Below, piece by piece: positions 54,796-63,201 of a stretch of 64,000 bases of DNA. The translations under genes and the position numbers were made by a program. Location of the stretch: NCBI GenBank assembly GCA_905221605.1, contig CAJNDS010000328.1:85001-149000 (forward strand), read 5' to 3'. Source of the stretch: Symbiodinium natans. Taxonomy: Eukaryota > Sar > Dinophyceae > Suessiales > Symbiodiniaceae. The number at the start of each line of letters is the position of its first letter. The first letter of the stretch is position 1. A model generated the notes under the pieces. The model did not search any database, was not told the origin of the DNA, and saw only the letters and a list, made by a program, of their open reading frames with translations.

Positions 54796-54884
54796 GTTCT
54801 TAGTAGGGAATGAGGGAATTAGGGCCCTATATATACCCTTTAAGGGAGTATATAGGGTAGCTCCGAAGAACCAGCCAGTTTTCA
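54796..54884. mobile_element. family-1 TIR element
   Basis: TGGTTCTTAGTAGGGAATGA at the left and CCGAAGAACCAGCCA at the right. The right arm is shortened. Confidence 0.7.
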
Positions 54885-55094
54885 GCAAGCATGGCAGCTG
54901 CACTCACAAGTACATTGAGGAATCACGGTGTTGTATGGTGGCAGCTGGCTTCTTTACAAATAACAACAAGAAGAAAAGAATAGCAATAGTAACATGAGCA
55001 GTCTAGAATATAACAATGGTACAAGATAAATAGCCTTTTCCCCGTGCTCTTATTATTATCATACTACTAGCCCGGATAATATAGTCTAATAACA

Positions 55095-55194
55095 TTGGGA
55101 TGTTCCTCCTTAACAGCCCTTCTAAACCCCCTATTCAAACCCCTAGTAAGGACTATAATCCCAATTAAGGGCTGTTTGTATAAGGGGAACATCC
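55095..55194. mobile_element. TIR element, family 2
   Basis: ATTGGGATGTTCCTCCTTAA at the left, GTATAAGGGGAACATCCAAA at the right, followed directly by a telomeric array at 55195. Confidence 0.75.
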
Positions 55195-55195
55195 A

Positions 55196-55349
55196 AACCC
55201 TAAACCCTAAGCCCCTAAACCCTCAACCCCAAACCCCAAACTCTAAACCCTGAACCCCTAAACCCTCAACCCTAAACCCTAAACCCGAAACCCTAAACCC
55301 CAAACCCTAAACCCTAAACCCTAAACCCTAAACCCTAAACCCTAAACCC
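55196..55349 (-). repeat. telomeric array joined to a family-2 element
   Basis: About twenty-one CCCTAAA units, degenerate at the element side and clean at the far side. Confidence 0.94.
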
Positions 55350-55370
55350 AATCATAATATCCTACTACGG

Positions 55371-55625
55371 TGTCTGCAGTCCGAGTTCACGGCCAAGCTC
55401 CAGCTTCTCACGCTTCAGCTGGTCAGACTGCTCCGGCAGCTGCTGCCACCTCTCAGCTTACCAGAACGGGTTGGGGGTTTGGGGTTTAGGGTTTAGGGTT
55501 TAGGGTTTAGGGTTTAGGGTTTAGGGTTTAGGGTTTAGGGTTAGGGATGGCGTGTGTTGAAGGCCCTTGGCATCCAAGGCCCCTACACCGCCAATGGCCG
55601 GAGGAAAGTCTGCGGCAACCTGAAA
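55371..55625 (-). CDS. two exons: helical and coiled-coil
   Basis: Segment about 55625-55556 follows acceptor GGCGAACTTTCAG and reads AADFPPAIGGVGALDAKGLQ. Segment about 55455-55371 reads WQQLPEQSDQLKREKLELGR, then ELGLQTP before GTAGTAG. A G-strand array (55480-55545) is between them. Confidence 0.55.
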
Positions 55626-56097
55626 GTTCGCCGGAAATCAAGTACGACTATCGTATAAATAGACATACAGTCATAAAATACAGTGCTAGATTTGACTAAT
55701 CATCATACAGGTCTCTACATATATATATATATATGTAAATATATATATATATATATATTATGTATATATATATGCATATGTATGTAGGCAGCAGCAAAGA
55801 AAGCAAACATGATGAGTTTAGACTCAGTCTTGGCCTGCGTCCATTGGTGACAAAAGAGCACGAGGTGTGCGACAGGTCTCCACTGGGACGAAAGCTTTCC
55901 GTTTTGGAAGCTCCTAGTATTGCATCTTTGGGCATACGTCGTCCACATCACTAATGCGCCCAAGGCGTGCACATGTTGTTCAAAACTTGAAAAGCCAACA
56001 AGGCCTAGACCGGCCTGAATCGTTTAGAAAACTCTGTGACTGCGCCATCCGCTTGCAGAGTGTGCTCAGGAAAACTCACGAATGGCACCACACCGCT

Positions 56098-56336
56098 ACT
56101 TTGAGGTTCATGGCACTTATTAAACAATTTTAACTGTACTTTTAACCCACTTATAAGCCCCTTAAGTGGTTATTAAACAATTTTAACTGTACTTTTAAGC
56201 CACTTATAAGCCCCGTAAGTGGTTATAGTTATCAGTACAGCTAGATGTACAGTTATAATTGGTTCATAAGTACCCCTAAACCCTAAACCCTAAACCCTAA
56301 AGGGTTCGGCTAATAAGTACCATGAACCTCCAAGTA
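56098..56336. mobile_element. long family-3 TIR element carrying a telomeric tract
   Basis: GAGGTTCATGGCACTTATTA at the left and AGTACCATGAACCTCCAAGT at the right. The internal about 60-bp unit is duplicated. A CCCTAAA tract (56275-56303) follows ATAAGTACC, as in the 6.0-6.3 kb copy. Confidence 0.72.
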
Positions 56337-56771
56337 CATCGGCTGACGGGCTCAGCGAGCTGTGTTGGGAGAGCGCTGTTCGAGGCGGGGAACGCTCATG
56401 AGCCTGCGCCAGGGACCCTTACAAACCCACATGGAGTAGGGGGGTTCAGGGTTTAGGGTTTAGGGTTTAGTGTTTAGGGTTTAGGGTTTAGGGTTTCTAT
56501 TCCTTGTGCCCCTTACAAACCCATATGAAGGCTTTGCAACCCTTACAAACCTCTACTGACCCAACGTCATGACGCCAAACCCTCAAACCCTACCCGGCAT
56601 TCTCACACAGCTTGGCCCCGGGAGGTACAGTCTCCCTAAACCCTAAACCCTAAACCCTAAACCCGAAACCCTAAACCCTAAACCCTAAAGTCTGCCTCGG
56701 AAGGCGAGGTGTGAAATATCCCGTCAAAGCCATGCGCTTGCTGTCCTCGGGAAGACTATGGCATGAGATTT

Positions 56772-57155
56772 GTTGAGGGTTTAGGGTTTAGGGTTTAAGG
56801 TTTAGGGTTTAGGGTTTAGGGTTTAGGGTTTAGGGTTTAGGGTTCAGGTGTAGTTTAGGGTTTAGGGCTTAGGGTAGTTTAGGATTTCGGGTGGGGGTTG
56901 CGGGCAGCTTAGGGTTGAGGGTTTGGGGGAATTCGGGGTTTAGGGCTTAGGGTAACTTATTTTTTTGGGGTTAAGGTTTGGGGTTTAGGGTTTAGGGTTT
57001 AGGGTTTAGGGTTTAGGGTTTAGGGTTTAGGGTTTAGGGTTTAGGGTTTAGGGTTTAGGGTTTAGGGCTACAGGTTGACTTCTAGTTCAGGGTTCAGGGT
57101 TTAGGGTAGCTTAGGGTTTAGGGCCTTAGGGTAGCTCAGGGTTTGGGGTTTCGGG
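56772..57155 (+). repeat. long degenerate telomeric region
   Basis: A clean core (56980-57066) in a wide halo of GTAGTTTAGGG and TAGCTTAGGG variants. Confidence 0.9.
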
Positions 57156-57227
57156 GTCTCACTTTGCGCCTCTCTCTTCTTGACAATGACCCTAAACCCT
57201 AAACCCTAAACCCTAAACCCTATCTTG

Positions 57228-57640
57228 ACAATGCTCTCGCCCTCCACTGGGGCTTCGGACCGTTCCCAGCAGATCATCGAGCGTCCTCACTGACATTGAG
57301 AAAAGCCCTCTCAAATCCAACAGTGCAAGCACCAGGGTTTAAGGTTCAGGGTTGAGGGTTTTAGGGTTTAGGGTTGAGGGTTGAGGGTTTCGGGTTGAGG
57401 GTTTAGGGTTTAGGGTTTAGGGTTTAGGGTTCCGAAACCAAAGTGCGCATTCCGATAGCCCCAGGCTATAGCTACAGCCTCCAAACGGTTTACCATCAAT
57501 CTTGTCTCACGAGTGCCATAGGCCATTGGGTCAGGACTCGGCTTCAGCAAAGCGCGAGGTGAGCGCGGCGTGTGGGCAAGCGGTGCGAGCTTGCGTCTTG
57601 ATGCCTTTGGGTTGAAGAGTTCCTCGGCTGCGCAAGGCAT
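57228..57640 (-). CDS. unknown protein, two segments
   Basis: Segment 57640-57430 reads AEELFNPKASRRKLAPLAHT, then MVNRLEAVAIAWGYRNAHFG. Segment about 57338-57228 reads LVLALLDLRGLFSMSVRTLD, then DLLGTVRSPSGG. Arrays lie on every side. Confidence 0.5.
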
Positions 57641-57958
57641 GTGGCTGTTTGCTTTGCCTCAACACGAAAGCCGCACGGTGCTGTCCTCTTCACATCGCTT
57701 CATCGCGCTGAGAGACGGTCGAAGCCCATACCGCACTCCAAGCACTAGCTATCTGGGAATCCAACATCTTTCACTGCTGAGGGTAGCACAACGGTCTCTT
57801 CGGGACGATGCAGTTCACCGAGCATCATGTCCTTCACAAAAACCGCGCACACATCTTGGAGTGACGCTTACAGGTGCACCTGCAATCTTGAGCTCCCTGA
57901 ACCCTAAACCCTAAACCCTAAACCCTAGACCCTAAACCCCATACCTTAAACCCTAAAC

Positions 57959-58056
57959 CATGCATCCGTCTCCTGCGCAAGCTCTTTGAAATGGCCCATG
58001 AAGACCCAGTCGTCTGCAGCTTCTTGAACCCAGTGCTTTCTCTCGCGATCCCTGAG
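57959..58056 (-). CDS. 32-codon helical exon with array-borne donor
   Basis: Acceptor CATGTTCCGCAG, then LRDRERKHWVQEAADDWVFM, then GHFKELAQETDA, ending ATG cut before GTTTAGGG. It may be a later exon of the EF-hand gene, but the phase does not fit directly after 58803, so an exon would be missing. Confidence 0.6.
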
Positions 58057-58083
58057 CTGCGGAACATGCACCAAGGACGAACG

Positions 58084-58230
58084 GTTTAGGGTTTAGGGTT
58101 TAGGGTTTAGGGTTTAGGGTTTAGGGTTTAGGGTTTAGGGTTTAGGGTTTAGGGTTTAGGGTTTAGGGTTTAGGGTTTAGGGTTTAGGGTTTAGGGTTTA
58201 GGGTTTATGGTTCAGGGTTTAGGGTTTAGA
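58084..58230 (+). repeat. telomeric array upstream of the 58056 exon
   Basis: About twenty-one TTTAGGG units. Confidence 0.96.
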
Positions 58231-58802
58231 GGCCTAGCAGGTAAAGTACTGCAATACTTGCAAGGACTTCTATGCGTGCTGGCCAGGTCTCTTTCGCTGC
58301 TCACAGTGGTGCGGTACGTGTACCTCCTCAGCTCCATCGCCTTGCAGCAGTTTTGATACACCTCAGAACCTTACTGCCTGCCCTAAATACCCTAAACTCT
58401 AAACCCTCAATCCTAAACCCTAAGACTCTTCTCATGCCTGGGCGTCGATGTGGCCATGTATACAGAGGGATCAGAGGCAAATCTGCCCGCATTTGCAGCG
58501 TCTGCTTCACTTGTGCCACCTGACATCGTCTCTGGAAGCAAATGCACCGGGCGGTCTATTTGCATAGGGCCGGAGCTCTACAGGTCTGCACAAAAGAAGT
58601 CGGAGGGCCCCCGAGTCCCCGCACCTCTCTCCAACCCTGCGGGGCAGCCCCCAGGAACTCAATACCACTTCCAATGTGGGGGGGGGGGCTCCGTTTCCCG
58701 GGAGACGCTCCGTGGACCCAGCCAGGCTTGCAGCATGGGACGCAGCTCTCTTGACAGCATGGGCAACACACGAAATTAGCCTGAAAAAGCCCTCCGTACG
58801 AC

Positions 58803-61800
58803 CATTCTCTCGAAATTCTTGCCAAGTTGCCTTGGAAGATCGGTCAGACTCGTCCACAAACTCTGGATCAGCGTCGCTCATGCTGGACTCGCTCTTGAGT
58901 GATCGCTTGCTATGCGACCGGCAGGACAACTCAGACAGTCTTTCAGGTCTTGCCTGCTTCTTCACATGCTTGCGGACTGTGTCATCAATGCGGCGGATGT
59001 GGCTTTCCCGCTTCTCGACGTTTGTTCGGTCTTCTTGCTGGTTAGTCTCCATTTCCCAGTCGTCCAAGAAGCATGTCTCCTGCATAGACAAGGTACCTTC
59101 TTGATTGACGTCGAGAGCAGCAAACAGCTGGCGGGCATTACCAGTGTAGCCATAGATTCGACAGTTGCCACGAAACTCTTGGAACGTGAGGCTATTCGAC
59201 GCATCATGGTCGAAAACCCCGAATGCGGCTCTCACTGTGCCAAACTCGGTCCATGCCCAGTTCTTGAACTTGCAGAGAGTAGTGTTTGCCTCCCCGTCCA
59301 ACTCGTTCAGCGTGATGTAGCCTGAAAGGTCCTCGTCAAAGGCACGCCAAGCTCCAGCCACATCCCCATGGTATCGAATCTTATGGCACGCAGCCTGGAA
59401 TTCAAACCAGTTGCAGCGGTTACTGCTATTCCTGTCCAGGAGGTGCTTCCAGGCCTTCAGAAAATGCCCACCATACTTCTGGGAAATCAGATCTCGGACT
59501 TCTTCTCTGGCGGCGTAGTTTGCTTCAACGAGAAAGTACGGTTGCGGGTGCCACCTCTCCAAGAATTTCAGATCAGAGTCCTCAATTGTCTTGGAGTGGT
59601 CCTTGTCCAAATGCTGGAAGAGCTGCTTTGTACCACCAACCCAGCCCCACTCACGCAGCAACCTGTCGAATTGCTTGTAGTTGACCTTCTTCAAATTGTC
59701 CGGATCAAGGGATGCGAAGCCATTCGAAACTGATCCAAACCTTCTTTCCAGAAAAGCCTTGAAACGTGCTAAAGTCTCAGCACTGGGCGGATCCAGCTCC
59801 TCCAGTGCGGCAAACCCGCTTTCGTCTTTGTCAAGAATACGCCAGAGATCTCGGGCTTCGTGCGAGAAGCCTATGAGAGCACAAGCCTTCAGAAAAGGCG
59901 TCTTCGGAATTGACATCACGTCATTGCTGCTCAATGCCACCCGCCAGGCCCTTACCAGATTCCCGTGCTTCTTCACAAGGTACTCCTTGAAGCGCTCCAT
60001 CGTCTGCTCTTGGGCTTCATGTGCCTCGAAGGGCCCCCCTCAACCCTAAGCCCTCAACCCTAGGCCCTAAACCCTAAACCCTAAACCCTAAACCCTAAGC
60101 CCTAAACCCTAAACCCTAAACCCTAAACCCGAAACCCTAAACCCTAAACCCTAAACCCTTTTGGGGGGCCTGCTGCTTGCGGAGCGAGTGGATCGCACGG
60201 CTCTTGGCGTCCATCTTCCGCTGGATCCGGCGGAACTCCGCCTCGAGCCACCGGAAGCTCTCGCGACCCAACTTGCCTGGTTTGGGGTTGAGGGTTTAGG
60301 GTTTAGGGCTTAGGGTTTGAGGGTTTAAGGCTTCAAGGGGTTTAAGGGTTCAAGGGTTCAAGGGTTGAAAGGTTTAAGGTTTCAGGGTTTAGGAGGAGCA
60401 AACAAGGTCACGCGGGCGTTAGCGGCCCTGGACCGTTTGCACAAGGAAATATGGTTTTAACCCACGCAGGATTTCGCAGCGTGTATTTTGGGGATATGTT
60501 TTTGCGATTTCGGCGCGTTTTCGGGCTTTGCGTTCAGGGTGGAACGGTGTAACTGCAATGTGGTCTTATGTTGAAAAGTGCCATGCCCGCCAATGTTTTC
60601 AGCGTTTTGCATGTTTTTTTGGGGGGCTGGAGCGTTCAGGGTGCAACGGGCTTGCGGTGGTTCAAGTTTAGGGCTTTGGGGTTGCGCGGAGACGTCAAGC
60701 ACGGAAAGCACGCTTTTGGTCGCGAAAGGCATGGACGCATGTGACAGATGTTCTTGTTCCACATCCTTGTGCAGCATGTTGTACAAAGAAGCGAAAACGC
60801 TGTAAATACCAGTCTTTTTAGGCATGGACGCAATATGCATGACAATCTTATCCCCACCCCCACCCCCCACCCCCACCCCCCAACAAGAAAACCGCAAGAA
60901 GTCAGCAAGAAGTGCCGAAACTAGCGTTTTACCCAGGGCCGCTAGCACCCGCGTGAGCACAAACAACCTCTGAATTCCTGCGCCAACCCTGAGAAGATGA
61001 GACAGCCCTGTGAAGGACCCCTATACCCCAAACCCAAAGCCCTAAACCCCAAACCCCAAACCCCAAACCCTAAACCCTAAACCCCAAACCCTAAACCCTA
61101 AACCCCAAACCCTAAACCCTAAAGCCCTAGAAGGCCTGATCCATCCCAATCTAGGCCGCTGAAGACCAGCTTCTCTTGCCCATGTGTCCAGCCCATCTCA
61201 AGGATGCGCTTTGCAAACTGCTCTTCCTCACTGTAGGGTTTAGGGTTTAGGGTTTAGGGTTTAGGGTTTAGGGTTTAGGGTAAGTCAGGCTCCGCAGACT
61301 TCTTACGGTGCTTGGGCGTGGCTCTCAAAAAAACAGCTTGGGCGGGGTGTGCACACAGGGCCACGAAACCTTGTTTAGAGGCATATTGTGAGAGCCAAGC
61401 TTCGGTAAGAGCCGACTGCCGGGACTTGATGGTCATCCGGCTTTTCAGACGTTCCTCATTGGTGTTTCCAAGTCTTGTCAGCAACTCCTCAACCGACCTA
61501 AAGGCGCCAATACACCAGAGTCGGAAGCTGTTCCAGAGCACCTGAGCACAACTTTGCAGAGGGCCACGCAGACACTGGAATGTGACTGACGTGAGGCAAC
61601 CCACTTCTTGCAGCACGCCACAGACTGGGCGGGGTCGATTTCGTACAGTGTGATTTCCTCGGATGGCGGTCTCAATGTCAGAGAACCAGAGTTGTTATCC
61701 CCTAAGTCCTAAACTCTAGACCCTAAACCCTAAACCCTAAACCCATGAAGCTATGATCTAAACACATATTGTCGCTGAGCCTCCCCGGAGCCATCGTCAT

Positions 61801-62707
61801 CAAGCTCGCCGAAGAGTTGCTGTATGTTCCCTGGGTACTGGTACTTGCGCAGCACCTCGCTGAACTCGATCTTGTTAATCCGTTGGACCTGGGAGGGGTT
61901 TAGGGTTTGGGGTTAATTTAGGGTTTAGGGTTTAGGGCTTAGGTTTAGGGTTTAGGGCCTTTCCACAATTCAGAGAAGAAAAAGCCCATGCAAGCTGGGT
62001 GAGGGGCATTGTCGACATCCAAGACTGTGACCCAAGCCTGAAGTACGTCTTGCAAGCATCTCACACTGTGGAGATCAACGGACAGCCAGCACAGAATTGC
62101 CGAAGAGCATACTTGCTGGGAATGACCCCATATCCCCCAATATATACCCTTTAAGGGATTATATAGGGTACCTCCTTCCCCCAATTCCCTGCACCCTACA
62201 CCCTAAACCCTAAACCCTAAACCCTAAACCCTACTAGGAACCAGGGGGAGGAGCCCGCCTTCAGGGTGGAGCCAAATTTTTGCTCCAAGAACCGCTGAAG
62301 GCGTCGCTGAGGGTTTGCCTGGCGACCCCGCGCCGCACGCAACTTCAGGGCCCTCTATAGGCCCTTTAAGGGGTTATGTAGGGTACCCCTATATAGACCC
62401 GTTCAGGGGTTACATATAGGGGCACCTATATAGACCGGGTTATATAAGGTACCCCTATATATATATACTTGTATACATATATACATATATACATATATAC
62501 ACATATACATATATACATATATACATATATACATATATACATATATATATATACATATATACCCTTTAAGGGTTGCATAAGGTACCCCTATATAGACCCT
62601 CTAAGGGGTTATATAAGGTACCCCTATCTGTACCCTTTAAGCATTGGCGTGGTACACTGCTACAGTCCCTCTCCGCTCTTTTTTGCTGCCTCATCGTTCT
62701 CAGCCAT
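58803..62707 (-). CDS. large EF-hand-repeat calcium-binding protein (multi-exon)
   Basis: The last large exon, 60024 to about 58803, has an internal Met at 60000. Counting from it, EF-hand loops lie at about 57-68, 99-110, 132-143, 189-200, 222-233, 264-275 and 297-308; those at 57 (DKDESG), 222 (DEDLSG), 264 and 297 look best, the others lack ligands. Upstream exons join in phase: 61888-61781 (36 codons, ends LDDDGSGE), 61657-61601 (19 codons, EITLYEIDPAQS), 61541 to about 61370 (SVEELLTRLGNTNEERL), 61230-61136 (ends DWDGSG) and 60276-60170 (KLGRESFRWLEAEFRRIQRK). Earlier pieces near 62330-62255 (LQRFLEQKFGSTLKAG) and 62100-61965 (AWVTVLDVDN), and a candidate start near 62707 (MAENDEAAKKSG), are less sure. 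Each module has a FK-x-FG-x-AW helix before the loops, as in a large dinoflagellate family. Role: probably calcium sensing. Several donors are GC. The frame runs open past 58803, which may be intron. Confidence 0.85.
60042..60160 (-). repeat. telomeric array filling an EF-hand-gene intron
   Basis: About seventeen CCCTAAA copies (with CCCTAAG, CCCGAAA and CCCTCAA variants) take up most of the 145-base intron between 60024 and 60170. Confidence 0.96.
60282..60395 (+). repeat. degenerate telomeric array by an EF-hand-gene acceptor
   Basis: TTTAGGG drifting into TTCAAGGG units; on the coding strand it ends CCCCAAACCAG, the acceptor of exon 60276. Confidence 0.9.
60457..60966 (-). other. intronic open frame, probably not a gene
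   Basis: A 169-codon minus-strand frame inside the 859-base EF-hand intron. It has a G/C tract (60852-60884) and no domain. Possibly an old inserted element. Confidence 0.3.
61232..61282 (+). repeat. telomeric array supplying the EF-hand exon-61230 acceptor
   Basis: Seven TTTAGGG units. On the coding strand the last bases are CCCTACAG, the acceptor of exon 61230. Confidence 0.94.
62105..62242. mobile_element. family-1 TIR element interrupted by a telomeric tract
   Basis: The right arm CCAATTCCCTGC is cut by CCCTAAA copies (62193-62235) before CTACTAGGAACCAGG resumes the inverted repeat. Confidence 0.7.
62350..62650. repeat. expanded family-1 core repeats with (TA)n/(ATAC)n
   Basis: Units of TACCCCTATATAGACCC and GGGTTATATAAGGTACCCCT repeat on both sides of a TATACATA run; family-1 end arms are absent. 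Confidence 0.75.
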
Positions 62708-63008
62708 GGCTGCCCATTACTTTGATGGGTTCAAGACATCGGGGTCGGGCAGTTGCCCATCACACCCTACACCCTAAACCCTAAACCCGAAACCCTCCGT
62801 CATGGCTCCTGAACGAAAGCGGTCTTCAAACAGACACTGGCTCTGGGCTCTTGACCTACAGGTCTGAGGCTACCTGATTTTAGCCTGGCAGAAGCCTTGA
62901 GTGGGTGATCTACCGCACACGAAGACTAAAAAAGCCATACTGCCTGCAGAGCCATCAGCGGCGCCAGCAATGAGCTTGACATCTTTCCGCACATGCCAAG
63001 AGCCATGT

Positions 63009-63067
63009 CACCCTAAACCCTAAACCCTAAACCCTAAACCCTAAACCCTAAACCCTAAACCCTAAAC
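63009..63067 (-). repeat. telomeric array supplying a donor
   Basis: Eight CCCTAAA copies ending at the exon edge; the coding strand reads ATG then GTTTAGGG. Confidence 0.96.
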
Positions 63068-63201
63068 CATGTCGTGCAACGAGCCGGAACAAGAGACCAG
63101 GTTCCCTGCCACTTCTGCAGGTGAGGTTGGGTCTTCTTCTGATACTGGCACACCAAATGATGTGCGAAGACTGTAAGCTCTGTCAAGTCCTTAGTAGATC
63201 T
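63068..63201 (-). CDS. 44-codon exon, unknown protein
   Basis: Strong acceptor TTACTTTTGCAG, then RSTKDLTELTVFAHHLVCQY, then PHLQKWQGTWSLVPA, ending TG/GTTTAGGG. Possibly the 5' end of the EF-hand gene or the 3' end of the next gene upstream. Confidence 0.6.

Noticed and set aside
62469-62777. Plus-strand frame beginning with Tyr/Ile repeats
   Set aside because: Its first half is ATAC/TA repeat and the rest is element core; the minus strand has a better start-like sequence at 62707.
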